Source of the DNA: Dama dama
Taxonomy: Eukaryota; Chordata; Mammalia; Artiodactyla; Cervidae
DNA: 64,000 bases
NCBI RefSeq assembly: GCF_033118175.1
Contig: NC_083704.1
Location: forward strand, 51,052,501-51,116,500
Direction: 5' to 3'
In this document: piece after piece, positions 1 to 11,885 of the stretch
How positions within the stretch are numbered: the first letter of the stretch is position 1
How the letters are laid out: each line of letters opens with the position of its first letter
Translations under genes and position numbers: made by a program
Notes under the pieces: model-generated
What the model was told of the DNA's origin: nothing
Seen by the model: only the letters and a program-made list of their open reading frames with translations
The model's database searches: none

Positions 1-129
1 GTCCCAGATTGTGGGCGGGAGGCTCCCACTGACCTCATTTTCCACACTCATTCTAGCTCTTCCCATTCTCAAGATCTATTCCTTCAATCAGAAGGACTCA
101 AAGATAGCCTTCCTGCATTTGTTCTATTA

Positions 130-320
130 GAGGGCTCACTAAGAAGCAAATATAGGAAAGGAGAGAAAGAGTAATAGAGGTAAAAAATAATGTAGAAAGG
201 AGTGAAAGAGAGGGCTTAGGACAAAAACGAGGATAGAGAGAGAGAACTGAAAAAGGGGGTCCTAGGAAAAAAGGAGGACAACAGAGAGACTGATATTTAG
301 GGAGGGGAGGAGGTGAAAGC
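130..320. repeat. Purine-rich low-complexity stretch
   Basis: Plus strand dominated by A and G (GGAAAGGAGAGAAAGAGTAA and similar). No gene. The minus-strand frame through it is low complexity. Confidence 0.7.
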
Positions 321-1139
321 AATGAAGAATGTGTCAACTACAAATGGGCACTTGCCATCTCCCTCTACAAGGGTTATCAGGAGCTGTTGCGGCTGCTGAC
401 CTTCAACACCCCCTGAAAGTACTTCAGGGTGGAGAGCAGAATGAGGCACTCTGTGTTCAGGGAAAAACTGGCAGGACAGGCCTTCAGAGAGTTAGATAGT
501 CTCAGAAGCCAATGTTATGAGCTTAATTCTTGTATCTCCGTATCTAGAAAAACACTAAAATCCTTCATGGTGATGACTGCTCCCTGTGACTAGCAGAAAC
601 CTTCTGGAAAAAAATATGTGCTGGATTGCATGTATTCCCCCTTCACCAAAATCACATATATGGTGACCTGCCCCCTGCCTCTTAGGAGCAGTCTCTCAGA
701 GCTATCTGAGGTGCTGTCTCCCAGGCTGCAGTCCTCATTTTGCCCCAAATATAACTTAACTCACAACTCTCATGTTGTGCATTTTTTTTTAAGTCAACAA
801 ATGTATAAACCCAGCACTCATCCCTTAATCAGGCAAGACTCGAGAAAATTGTTCAAAATCTAAAGAGCCATTTAAGTTCCTCTCCTCTAAACTCCCCTCC
901 CACAGACTGCCCCCCACTCCCAGGATACAAAGGCTCCCAGAACAGTCCTTACCAAAGGGGCTTCTCTGCCGGTACCTCTCCAGTGAAGGAAGTTCCATCT
1001 CCCACAAGGTGGCCCTGTCCACCCAAACTACAGGGGGCATTCACTCCCCTCACCAAAGGCCCAGCCCCTGCCCCCTATACCCTTTAGTTCTGAAAGTTGG
1101 GTCTGCACTTAATCAATGTTCCCCCCAACCCCAGGTCTG

Positions 1140-1275
1140 GAGAGAATGGATCCATGTATCTGTATGGCTGAGTTGCTTTGCTCCCCACCTGAAACTTATC
1201 ACAACATTGTTAATCGGCTCTACCCCAATACAAAAAAATTTTTTTAACTTAAAAAAAATTAAAAATTATACTTCA
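1140..1275 (+). mobile_element. L1 3' end remnant
   Basis: Decayed version of the common L1 terminus (CACCTGAAACTTATCACAAC, ATTGTTAATCGGCTCTACCC, CAATACAAAAAAA), ending in an A-rich tail. Confidence 0.75.
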
Positions 1276-1656
1276 GTCCCCCCTCAAAAAAAAAACAACC
1301 AGATTTGAACATGGTCCTCCTCAACCTCACCAAGGTTACTGAAGCCCATCATCTTGAACTTGCTTTCCCAAGGTTGAGCTGTCACTGACCGTCTTCACAG
1401 ACACTGCTGTGTATGCCAACAATAAATGGTCCAGGGGTGTAAGGAACCCACTGGAAGATGCTGTGTCTTGAAGAGAGAAAAGCAGAAAGCTTGGGGATGA
1501 ATAATCAGAGTACAAGGGTATCAGGCCCATTCTGATGGCTGGTGCACGGCAGTGTCTCTGAAGAATTAAAGAAATCATACATTTTTCCCTTTGACAAAAC
1601 TTTACTGAAAACATTCTACTGCCAGTCATCTGTATGCCCCATTAGGAGACTTCTAA

Positions 1657-1909
1657 ACACCCAGTACTTTGGCCACCTGATGCTAAGAGCTGACTCATTT
1701 GAAAAGACCCTGATGCTGGGAAAGATTGAGGGCAGGAGGAGAAGGGGACGACAGAGGATGAGATGGCTGGATGGCATCACCGACTCGATGGACATGAGTT
1801 TGGGTAAACTCCGGGAGTTGGTGATGGACATGGAGGCCTGGCGTGCTGCAGTTCATGGGGTCGCAAAGAGTGGGACACGATTGAGCAACTGAACTGACTG
1901 ACTGACTGA
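1657..1909 (+). mobile_element. BovB LINE 3' end
   Basis: The translated frame reads the C-terminal BovB motif (YFGHLMLRADS then RRRRGRQRMRWLDGITDSMD) and runs to the terminal CTGACTGACTGA-type tail. Only the last 250 bp is present. It lies about 40 bp from a Bov-tA in the opposite orientation. Confidence 0.92.
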
Positions 1910-1950
1910 GACACCCAATGGACAGCTAACACCCTAGTGGGGAACACTGT

Positions 1951-2146
1951 GGTCAGTCGCTAAGTCATGCCCAACTCTTCAGTGACCCATGGACTGTAGC
2001 CCACCAGACTCCTCTGTCCACGGGATTTCCCAGGCAAGAATACTGGAGTGGGTTGCCATTTCCTCCTCCAAGGGATCTTCCCCAGCCAGGGATCAAACCC
2101 AGGTCCTCCTGCATTGCAGGCGGATGCATTACTATTGAGTCCCTGA
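1951..2146 (-). mobile_element. Bov-tA SINE with target-site duplication
   Basis: Complete Bov-tA consensus in reverse: the tail-side AGTCGCTAAGTC motif, CATGGACTGTAGCCCACCAG, and the tRNA-derived head at the high end. GGAACACTGT (1941-1950) and GGAACACAGT (2147-2156) flank it as a 10-bp duplication with one mismatch. Confidence 0.93.
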
Positions 2147-2263
2147 GGAACACAGTTGTCTCAATAACTCAGACAATGGAATAACTCAATAAGAACACAA
2201 GGCAGAAGGAATTGACTGCAAAACACACACACACAAACTGGCATATGCTGTGTCAGTAGAAAT

Positions 2264-2268
<5 letters not shown>

Positions 2269-2302
<34 letters not shown>

Positions 2303-2337
2303 GTAAGATTTTCTGTATATATACTATATATATATAC
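2269..2337. repeat. (TA)n microsatellite, two blocks
   Basis: About 16 TA units (2269-2301), a short spacer, then a second imperfect TA block (2316-2337). Confidence 0.97.
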
Positions 2338-2339
2338 AG

Positions 2340-4080
2340 GTAATGAGAGAAATTTCCCCTAACACCCAAAGACTGGATCACAGTCCTTTTTCCCAAAACA
2401 ATCTCAGCAGCCTTTCTTTTTAATTTACGAAAACTGTTATCCAGGTAATATTAGAACTCTTAAAATCTTCCACAGAGTGTTAACTTTCATCAGGATACCT
2501 TTGCTAAGAGAAATGATGTAAAATCTTTCATCAGTCAAATGTAAATAAAGACGCCAGAATTTTTCAGACCATTAAATCAGCAATCTTCATCTCTCTGTAC
2601 TAAAGAGATAAACAAAATATTGTCACAGAAAGTCTCATAAAAACTCATTACAAATGTTCCCAAAGGTTCATAAAATTATCTGATGAAGGCAACAAACTCT
2701 TCAAAATTCATCTTCTATAAACTGAGCACCACAGAGTCAGAAGCATCATCAACATCCTTTTAACTAAGATGTTTAAAATGAAAGGAACAGGCGAAGAAAG
2801 GCAAGCCTTCCCCCAAATTAGCAGGTTTAAATAATTTAATTAGATGAACATTCAGGGATAAAATAAAAATAAAGGGGGACAACAAACTCCCATATCTGTA
2901 AATTAATGGCACTCTCCGTGTTCTTCTGCCACATGTTCAATTAATAAGGGGCTCTAGGACAGTAGGGCAATTTTCTTCTGTATTCACAGGATTTCAAGGT
3001 GAGCAGCTAATAACTTGCAGTAAGTTGCTTGCTTAAGATTAATGGTATTCAGCAAGGAGCATTATAATTTAGGACTGTCAACCTCCGGAGAATAAATGGG
3101 CAAAGGGACATGATGGACTCGGGCTGCCAACGGCCCCAGGGACCACAAAGCACAGAGGCCCACCAGGGTCAAGTCTCCAGCCTTGGACTTTCTCTCTGAA
3201 ATGCGGAGACAGTCTGGAAGGAAATGCAGCCAGCTCCACAGGGATCCATGCTGCAAATTTTCAGGGTTTAAACAAAGCCCCTGTCCATCTGGATGGTTCT
3301 TGGCAAACAGGGAGACAAGAATGCCAGGAGCCAGCAGTAGTCACCGTGCACTGAGATCCTCGCTTAGGGTGCTCACGACACAGTTCTTTCTCTGGGTGGC
3401 AGACTTCAACCCTCCACACCCCTGGGGGTCAAAGGTATTTCTGGTGGCCACCATTCCAGGAAGACACCATAGATCAACAGCCAAGAATGTGAGTAGGAGC
3501 CACAGAGGAATCCTGAGAACAAAATCAGGTTTGGTTTTCACTTGTTAGAAACGCTTTCCTTCCTCCATGCCCGTGGGAGCCGAGAAGCTTCTGCATCAGA
3601 GGAAATTAAGTGGTCTCAGAATCACAACGGCAGAGGGACCCAGTGAACAGGTCCCCGTCCAACCACCCCGCTGGATTCTCAGTCCACCACCCACCCCAGG
3701 TCAGACAGGATCCAAGTTCAGGAGGAGCTGCTGGCTCAGTGGTTTTCAAGCGGTGACAGTACCATTACCAGCTCCCAAGGACATTTAGAAATATTTGAGT
3801 CGTCACCATGCAGGGGAACATTGAGTGTGGACATATGCCAGAATCTGTCCCAGCAGATACAGAATGATCCTTCCCCAAATGCCATTCAAGTTTTCTATTT
3901 AAAAAAAAAAAAAACTGATTTCCTTCATTCATCTTGGACAGAAAAGAAACATAATATTCAGAGGAGTGGTGCATCCTGCCCTTGCTCACCCCTCTAGTTA
4001 AGAGGCAGAAATCCGAGCTTCCTGGCTTCCTCTCTCTACTCCACCATCAGGAAGGTGGAAGCAGCAGGAACAGAGGTGAT
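2340..4080. other. Unassigned intronic sequence
   Basis: No gene. AT-rich to about 3000, then more mixed. A possible decayed hAT end (TCAGTGGTTTTCAAGCGGTG, 3735-3754) is too weak to call. An A run lies at 3901-3914. Confidence 0.5.
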
Positions 4081-4087
4081 GGGTACT

Positions 4088-4262
4088 ATTTACTGAGCCT
4101 TCGCCATGGCCCGGGCCTGGGTTAAAGGTTTTGCACACTTTCATTGAATCTGCACAAGGACCCTGATAGGAGTGTAGGTCTCAGAGAGGGTAACTAACTT
4201 GCCAGAAGCCACACAGCCTGAAAGTGGCAGGCTACGGCTCTCAGTGACAGGCCTGTTCTGCC
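4088..4262 (-). repeat. MIR SINE
   Basis: Reverse MIR order: TTTACTGAGCC, then AGAGAGGGTAACTAACTTGC, CAGAAGCCACACAGCC, AGTGGCAGG. Confidence 0.72.
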
Positions 4263-5011
4263 CAGAGCTGGGCACCACCATGTTCACCACACAAGGAATG
4301 ATGGACAGAGACTAAGGATAACACCAGGCCACGCCTCCCCTCATCACAAAGTGCCCGTCTCCTAAGGCCCTTCGGGAGACACGTCAAGGACCAGAAGGTC
4401 ACCATGCCTTCCCTTCCAGAACTTTCAAGCGACCGGAAAACTGACCCAGAGGAGCATCACCGTCTGTGACTAGGACGCCTCCAGGATTTCTGGGGGTCAG
4501 TTTGCCTCAGAAGTGGCCGAGACCGTGAAGGCGAATCCAGATTATGAGCCCACGAACCTCCCATGTCCCTGGCTGGGAAGCTATGAACACAGAGTGGCTG
4601 GCTCCTCCCTGAGGAGCAATCATCGCTGTCTTCACGTCAGGGGGTGACGAGACCAGGAGCCCCTCCCCGGCTGGCCGCAGTTCAGCCTTTCCTGTATTTC
4701 CTAAAGGAGCCTCTGGTCAAGGCGCACAACGGAAACAGGATGGCAGGGGAAGAATGATGCTTTTCATATCATGATATCCTTCAGGCTGAGAGCCTGCTGC
4801 CTCAGACAGTCATTTCTCATGTAATGAAAACAGAAGGAAAGGCACAGACGTTTGAACCACTTCTTAAGGTCCCGGGGCTGAAACTTTGTCATCAGTAGCT
4901 CTTTTATTCCCCCTTAAGCTGCAATTTGACCAGCACACATGACATTCAGTTACTAATTCCTGCGCTGAAGCAGAGGTTCAGTGATGAACTGTGAAGCAAA
5001 AGAGACCCAAG

Positions 5012-5163
5012 GGACGCCCCTGGTGGTCCAGTGGTTAAACACTCCGTGCCTCCATTGCAGGGAGCACAGGTTCAACCCCTAGTCTGGGAACTAAGATCCT
5101 GCATGCTGTGTGGGGCAGACAAAAAGAAAACTGATTTTATTTAAAAAAAAGAGAGAGAGAGAG
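5012..5163 (+). mobile_element. CHR-type tRNA-derived SINE with 13-bp duplication
   Basis: Starts CGCCCCTGGTGGTCCAGTGG, carries a B-box-like GGTTCAACCCC, and ends in an A-rich then GA-rich tail. AAAGAGACCCAAG flanks it at 4999-5011 and 5164-5176 (perfect). Confidence 0.92.
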
Positions 5164-5427
5164 AAAGAGACCCAAGCTTCAGGACCCATCCCAAGGGTCC
5201 CTCCCAGGGACCCAGCATTGTGTTCACATGCATATGTTTTTGTCTAAATAACAAAAGTGAAATATTTTAACTTCAGTTGGTTAAGACCACTGTCTCCTTC
5301 ACTCCAACTTGCCCTCTGTCACACTTGTCTCACTGTCAGGGGACACTGGTGGGCCGGGGCTTGTAGGGATGTAGGGAAGGGCAAGCTCAGTTGGGGAAGT
5401 CCATTCAGATGGGATGTAAAGGGGTGT

Positions 5428-5644
5428 GCTGTGCTGTATTTAGTCGCTCAGTCGTGTCTGACTCTGCAATCCCAGGGACTGTACCTCACCAGGCTCCTCT
5501 GTCCATGGGGATTCTCCAGGCAAGAATACTGGAGTGGATTGCCATGCCTTCTTCCAGGGGATCTTCCCAACACAGCGATCCAAGCCATGTCTCTTGCATT
5601 ACAGGCAGATTCTTTACCGTTTGAGCCACGAGGGAAGCCCATAG
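5428..5644 (-). mobile_element. Bov-tA SINE with target-site duplication
   Basis: Full-length reverse Bov-tA ending in the GAAGCCC head. AGGGGTGT repeats at 5420-5427 and 5645-5652. Confidence 0.93.
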
Positions 5645-6292
5645 AGGGGTGTATATATGTCTTATTTTCCTATATAGTCAATGTTAGTTCATAATTAGTA
5701 ATGTTTGGGATTCACACAAAGTTTCACGCGCCTCTGAAGGGAGTAACCCCGACGCTCCTGACCCCTTATGTGATGGCAGGCGTGCCCCCTCCAGCACTTG
5801 GGGGTAGGAGGCACTGTCTCCCCTGCGCCCAGGTTCCCTTTCCAGTCACCTCGCCCATGGCTACCCCACCCTCCACTGCCCTCCATCCACACTGGCCTAG
5901 CTGGCTCCACCTCGCCTCTGCTCACTTCCTTCCTTCGGAGAAAATGGTCTCAATCACATTTCCTGAGGTCATTTAATTTCTTACTCCTTTGACACAAAAT
6001 ACTGATCTCAATGAAAACCAGCAGAAATCTCATTAAAATGCCTGAAAAAATGAGGACACCAATGACAAACTGGTTAATGAGTGTCTTCAATTCAAAGGAC
6101 ATTTAAGATTAGTCACTGCACAGAAAATGCAAAATGCCCCGAAGTCTCACAGCTCCTGTATGAAAGCAGTCTGATGGGAGTTTTCCCAAATTTGACACAC
6201 CTAAAAATATACATGACAATACCAGTCACAAGGAGTGAAAGTTTTCTACACTACCAATAATAAAAGTCAAGTTTCCATTCTATTTCAGAGCG

Positions 6293-6420
6293 GTGGTTCT
6301 CCCCCAGTGCTTTTACAAAAGGCAAATGCCTGGGACCCACTGATTCTGATTTAATTAGCCTGGGGAGCATCCTTAGCTTTGGGATTGTAATAGTTCCCAG
6401 ATTATTCTACTGGGCACCCC
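6293..6420. mobile_element. MER5A-type DNA transposon remnant
   Basis: GGTGGTTCTC start, ATGCCTGGGACCCACTGATT and TTCTGATTTAATTAGCCTGG are MER5A landmarks (hAT-Charlie nonautonomous). Confidence 0.65.
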
Positions 6421-6547
6421 ATGGGCAGGATCACTGCCGATAAAGAATGAGTCATCTTTCTATTTTTTCCATAGAAAATGATATTACAAAACCATCATCA
6501 TGTGAAAAGCAGATCAATGAGCTTTCAGCCAAAAACTGTAAGGATAA

Positions 6548-6616
6548 AAAAAAAGAGAGAGAGAGATTTGGGAACATGTTAGGCAATGAATTAAAATAAT
6601 AATAATAGTAATAATA
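6548..6616. repeat. A-run, (GA)n and (AAT)n simple repeats
   Basis: AAAAAAAAAGAGAGAGAGAG followed some 25 bases later by AATAATAATAGTAATAATAA. Confidence 0.9.
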
Positions 6617-7365
6617 ACTTTATGTTATTTTCTGGATTTTGTAATGTTTATGGTATGTTACATAAATGATACAACTTTTAAATCATGTGTTATGATTTCT
6701 TTTCTACTCATAATTTTGTGTTCATAAAGTGAACACAAAAGTTCATTAAAAAAACATAATTTTGTGTTCATAAATTTTGTATTCATAAAGTGGACTCCCC
6801 AAATGTAGAAGCTTGAGTTCTCCCCTGGGAAAAGAGGAAATTTTGTGTGTGTTTTTCAAAATAGGGAGATTCCATTAGCCAAGGAAGGCAAAGAACTTGG
6901 TGGGTAACAAATGCAAGGAGATTAAAGATAGCATCAGCATTCATCAGCACGAGCCCCACAGAGCTTGATAATTCTGTCATATTCGCCTCCATGTTCAGCA
7001 CAAGCCTGGTACATGGGAGGTACTAGTGAGAAATTTGTTAATTTTTTTTTTTTTTACTTATTCCTTCCTTGACTACAGCTATGAAAAATATAAGGTTTTT
7101 TTTTTATGATTTTGAAGTTTAAAAGTTTTTCATTTAAACGTTTGCTTAATCCTATTACACAATCATTAAAAGGAACTCTTAGGAAAAGTTTGGATTAATA
7201 GCAAGAAGGATACAGGACATAAAACTGTACATCCCAAGTCACTGAACTCAAGTTAAAAAATATCTGCACTGAGCAAGCAAAACGTCTAGAAGAAAAAAAA
7301 TGACATGTTAATAGCGGCAATACTGCAAATAAAATTATGGATTTTTTTTTCTCCTCTTACTATCA

Positions 7366-10175
7366 ATTCAGTCGCTCAGTCAAGTCCGACTCTTTGCGAG
7401 CCCATGGACTGGAGCACGCCAGGCTTTCCTGTCCATCCCTTACTCCCGGAGCTTACTCAAACTCATGTCCATTGAGTTGGTGATGCCATCCAACCATCTC
7501 ATCCTCTGTCATCCCCTTCTCCTCCTGCCTTCAATCTTTCCCAGCATCAGGGTCTTTTACAATGAGTCAGTTCTTCCCATCAGGTGCTCAAAGTATTGGA
7601 GTTTCAGCTTCAGCATCAGTCCTTCCAATGAATATTCAGGACTGATTTCCTTGAGGACTGACTGGTTTGATGGCCTTGCAGTCCAAGAGACTGTCAAAGA
7701 GTCTTCCCCAACACCACAATTCAAAAGCATCAATTCTTTGGTGCTCAGCTTTCTTTATAATCCAACTCTCACATCCATACATGACTACTAGAAAAACCCT
7801 AGCTTAGACTATTTGGACCTTGATTGGCAAAGTAATGTCTCTGCTTTTTAATATGCTGTCTAGGTTGGTCATAGCTTTTCTTCCAAGGAGCCAGTGTCTT
7901 AATTTCATGGCTGCAGTCACTATCTGCAGTGATTTTGGAGCCTAAAAAGATAAAGTCTGTTATTGTTTCCATTGTTCCCCCATCTATTTACCATGAAGTG
8001 ATGGGACCGGAGGCCACCATCTTAGCTTTCTGAATGTTGAGCTTTAAGCTAACTTTTTCACTCTCCTCTTTCACTTTCATCAAAAGGCTCTTTAGATCTT
8101 CTCTGCTTTCTGCCATAAGGGTGGTGTCATCTGCATATCTGAGGTTATTGATATTTCTCCCGGCAATCTTGATTCCAGCTTGTGCGTCATCCTGCCTGGC
8201 ATTTCGCATGATGTACTCTTATGTAAGTTAAATAAGCAGGGTGACAATATATAGACTTTACATACTCCTTTTCCTATTTGGAACCAGTCTGTTGTTCCAT
8301 GTCCAGTTCTAACTGTTGCTTCCTGACCTGCGTACAGATTTCTCAAGAGGCAGGTCAGGTGGTCTGCTATTCTCATTTCTTTCAGAATTTTCCACAGTTT
8401 ATTGTGATCCACACAGTCAAAGGCTTTGGCATAGTCAATAAAGCAGAAGTAGATGTTTTTCTGGAACTCTCTGGCTTTTTCGATGATCCAGTAGATGTTG
8501 GCAATTTGATCTCTGGTTCCTCTGCCTTTTCTAAATCCAGCTTGAACATCTGGAAGTTCACAGTTCACATACTGTTGAAGCCTGGCTTGGAGAATTTTGA
8601 GAATTACTTTGCTAGCATGTGAGATGAGTGCAATTGTGTGGTTGTTTGAACATTCTTTAGCATCGCCTTTCTTTGGTATTGGAATGAAAACTGACCTTTT
8701 CCAGTCCTGTGGCCACTGCTGAGGTTTCCAAATTTGCTGGTATATTGAGTGCAGCCCTTTCACAGCATCATCTTTTAGGATTTGAAATAGCTCAGCTGGA
8801 ACTCCATCACCTCCACTAGCTTTGCTCGTGGTGATGCTTCTTAAGGCCCACTTGACTTCACATTCCAGGATGTCTGGCTCTAGGTGAGTAGTCACACCAT
8901 CGTGGTTATCTGGGTCATGAAGATCTTTTTTGTATAGTTCTTCTGTATATTGTTACCACCTCTTCTTAACATCTTCTGCTTCTGTTAGGTCCGTACCATT
9001 GTCTGTCCTTTATTGTGCCCACATTTGCATGAAATGTTCCCTTGGTATCTCTAATTTTCTTGACGAGATCTCTAGTCTTTCCCATTCTATTGTTTTCCTC
9101 TATTTCTCTGCAATGATCACTGAGGAAGGCTTTCTTATCTCTCCCTGCTATGCTTTGGAACTCTGCATTCAAACGGGTATATCTTTCCTTTTCTCCTTTG
9201 CCTTTTGCTTTTCTTCTTTTCTCAGCTATTTGTAAGGCCTCCTCAGACAATCATTCTACCTTTTTGCATTTCTTTTTATTGCGCATGGTCTTAATCCCTG
9301 CCTCCTGTACAAGGTCACGAACCTCCATCCATAGTTTTTCAGGCACTCTGTCTATCAGATCTAATCCCTTGTATCTATTTGTCACTTCAACTGTACAATC
9401 ATAAAGGATTCGATTTAGGTCATACCTGAATGGTTTTCCATTCAGTGGTTTTCCCTACTTTCTTCAATTTAAGTCTGAATTTAGCAATAAGGAGTTCATG
9501 ATCTAAGCCACAGTCAGCTCCCAGTCTTGTTTTTGCTGACTGTATAGGGCTTCTCTATCTTTGGCTGCAAAGAATATAATCAATCTGATTTCAGTATTGA
9601 CCATCTGGTGATGTCCATGTTAGAGTCTTCTCTTGTGTTGTTGGAAGACGGCGGTTGTTACAACCCGTGCGTTCTCTTGGCAAAACTCTGTTAGTCTTTT
9701 CCCTGCTTCATTTTGTACTCTGAGGCCAAATTTGCCTGTTACTCCAGGTATCTCTTGACTTCCTACTTTTGCATTCCAGTCCCCTATAATGAAAAGAACA
9801 TCTTTTTTGGGTGTTAGTTCTAAAAAGTCTTGTAGGTCTTCATAGAACCATTCAACTTCAGCTTCCTCAGCATTACTGGTTGGGGCATAGACTTGGATTA
9901 CTGTGATATTGAATGGTTTGCCTTGGAAACGAACAGAGATCATTCTGTCTTTTTTGAGATTGCATTCAAGTACTGCATTTCAAACTCTTTTGTTGACTAT
10001 AAGGGCTACTCCATTTCTTCTAAATGATTTTTGCCCACAGTAGTAGATATAATGGCCATCTGAGTTAAATTCACCCATTCCAGTCCATTTTAGTTCACTG
10101 ATTCCCAAAACGTCGATATTCACTCTTGCCATCTCCTGTTTGACCACTTCCAACTTAGTCCCCATTTTCCAAAAT
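7366..10175 (-). mobile_element. BovB LINE, long 5'-truncated copy
   Basis: Non-LTR retrotransposon of the RTE clade, read on the minus strand. From high to low coordinates one can follow pieces of its single long protein. The apurinic-type endonuclease (9620-10165) has the GDWNAKVGSQ motif. A linker follows (8966-9250). The reverse transcriptase (8092-8895) has FIDYAKAFDC at about 8413-8442. The catalytic YADD is at about 8126-8137, in a different frame. The 3' tail ends near 7366 in the sequence shared with Bov-tA SINEs. Frames are broken by several frameshifts and stops, including one after the SPCLFNL motif near 8230, so the copy is dead. The extreme 5' end is missing. Confidence 0.95.
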
Positions 10176-10799
10176 GTCGTGAATGATCATGTACTAGTTT
10201 AATGATGACTGAATCAACCAGGACCCCAATAGAAAATAAATGAAAAAAGCAAACTGCAATAATTTGAAGAGTGTTTGGTTACCAGGGATGATTTTAAATG
10301 GAGGGGTTGACAGTTTTACCCTCTGAAACACTGCAGTTGCAGGGTGAGCAGACTCACAGGATTCTTGTGCCAGAAATAACACATCTCACCTCCACTCATA
10401 TTCCATCAGCCAAAAGCAAGCTACATGACCACATTTCAACAGGATTTAACATGCCCCCAGAGAGAAGACAAAGGAAATATTCATGAACATCACTAGTGAC
10501 CATCACAGGGGGTAGATCCAGAGAGCCAATTTTCTTTGCATTTCTGCAAATGAGTGAGTCTGACCCAAAGCTCCGAGCAGCACAAGGTCCAAAAAGGCAT
10601 GCTGGCTGAACAAATGAAATCACTGCCCCAAGAGGAAGTACCCTGTTTCCAACACCTCAACACAGAAACAGCACAGTGGGTGAAACCATGTGGGATCTTG
10701 ATCAAATCCTCCAAAGGAAAGACAGAGGAAAACACCACCAATCCTTGAAAACTGAGCATGACCATCCAATTTCAAGAAGCCAATTCTTCATTGACACTC

Positions 10800-11045
10800 T
10801 TTTTTTTTTCCATTTATATTTATTAGTTGGAGGCTAATTACTTTACAATATTGTAGTGGTTTTTGCCATACATTGACATGAATCAGCCATGGATTTACAT
10901 GTGTTCCCCATCCTGATCCCCCCTCCCGCCTCCATCTCCATCCCATCCGTCTGGGTCTTCCCAGTGCACCATCCCTGAGCACTTGTCTCATGCATCCAAC
11001 CTGGGCTGGTGATCTGTTTCACCCTTGATAGTATTGACACTCTTG
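10800..11045 (-). mobile_element. Ruminant L1 3' UTR fragment (L1_BT type)
   Basis: On the minus strand this ends with TAATAAATATAAATGGAAAA and a poly-A, and contains the bovine L1 3' UTR pieces TTGCCATACATTGACATGAA (plus strand) and the C-rich block at 10916-10945. Only the terminal 250 bp is present. Confidence 0.8.
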
Positions 11046-11130
11046 TTATTCAAGATTTGATGTAAGATAAATGGATAAAAATTATGTGATTGATATGTAT
11101 CTATGTATAAACACATTCACAGAATGGAAT

Positions 11131-11342
11131 CCTTGTTGTTTAGTCCTTAAGTTAAGTCTGACTCCCCTGCGACCCCATGGACTGTAGCCTGCCAGGCTCC
11201 TCTGTCCATTGGATTTCCTAGGCGAGAACATTGGAGTGGATTGCCATTTCCTTCTCCAGGGGATCTTTCCAACCCAGGAATCCAACCTTCGTCTCCTGCA
11301 TTGGCAGGCAGATTCTTTACTGCTGAGCCACCAGCGAAGACC
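11131..11342 (-). mobile_element. Bov-tA SINE inserted in an L1
   Basis: Reverse Bov-tA splitting the L1 that runs 11045-12000. L1 sequence TGGAAT precedes it and is repeated after it (11345-11350), where the L1 resumes. Confidence 0.92.
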
Positions 11343-11665
11343 AGTGGAATACTACACAGCCATGAAAAAGAATGAGATTTTGCCATTTGCAGCAACATGG
11401 GTAAACTTGGAAAGCATTATCCTAAAAGTGAAATGCGTCAAACAGAGAAAGACAAAAACTATATGACATCACTTATATGTGGAATCTACTAAATACAACA
11501 AATTAGTAAGTAAAACAAAAAAGCAAAAACAAAAAAGCAAAAAAACAAAAAAGCAGCAAACTCACAGATATAGACAATGAGCTAGTGGTTTCCAGCAGGG
11601 AGAAGGAAGGGGTAAGGGGCAAGACAGATATGGGGAAGTGGGAGGTACAAACTATTGGGTGTAAA

Positions 11666-11885
11666 GTGACAATCAAAGGGTTACCCACTCAGTCATTTTT
11701 GATTCTTTGTGACCCCATGGGCTGTAGCCCACCAGGCTCCTCTGTCCAGGTATTCTCCACATAAGAATACTGGAGTGGGTTGCCATTCCTTCTCTAGGGG
11801 ATCTTCCTGACCCAGGGATCGAACCTTGGAGTCTGCCACACTGCAGGCAGATTCTTTACCATCTGAGGCACCAGGGAAACCCCAG
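11666..11885 (-). mobile_element. Bov-tA SINE inserted in an L1
   Basis: A second reverse Bov-tA in the same L1. Flanks TTGGGTGTAAA (11655-11665) and TTGGGTATAAA (11886-11896) form an 11-bp duplication with one mismatch. Confidence 0.93.

Noticed and set aside
3735..3900. Possible hAT/MER20-like element
   Set aside because: Only one end (TCAGTGGTTTTCAAGCGGTG) and a short ACATTTAGAAATATTTGAGT segment look right. Too weak without a library search.
8092..8895. Reverse-transcriptase-like frame of 267 codons as a possible host gene
   Set aside because: It is part of a BovB LINE whose other domains continue on either side in different frames. It is a dead retrotransposon copy.
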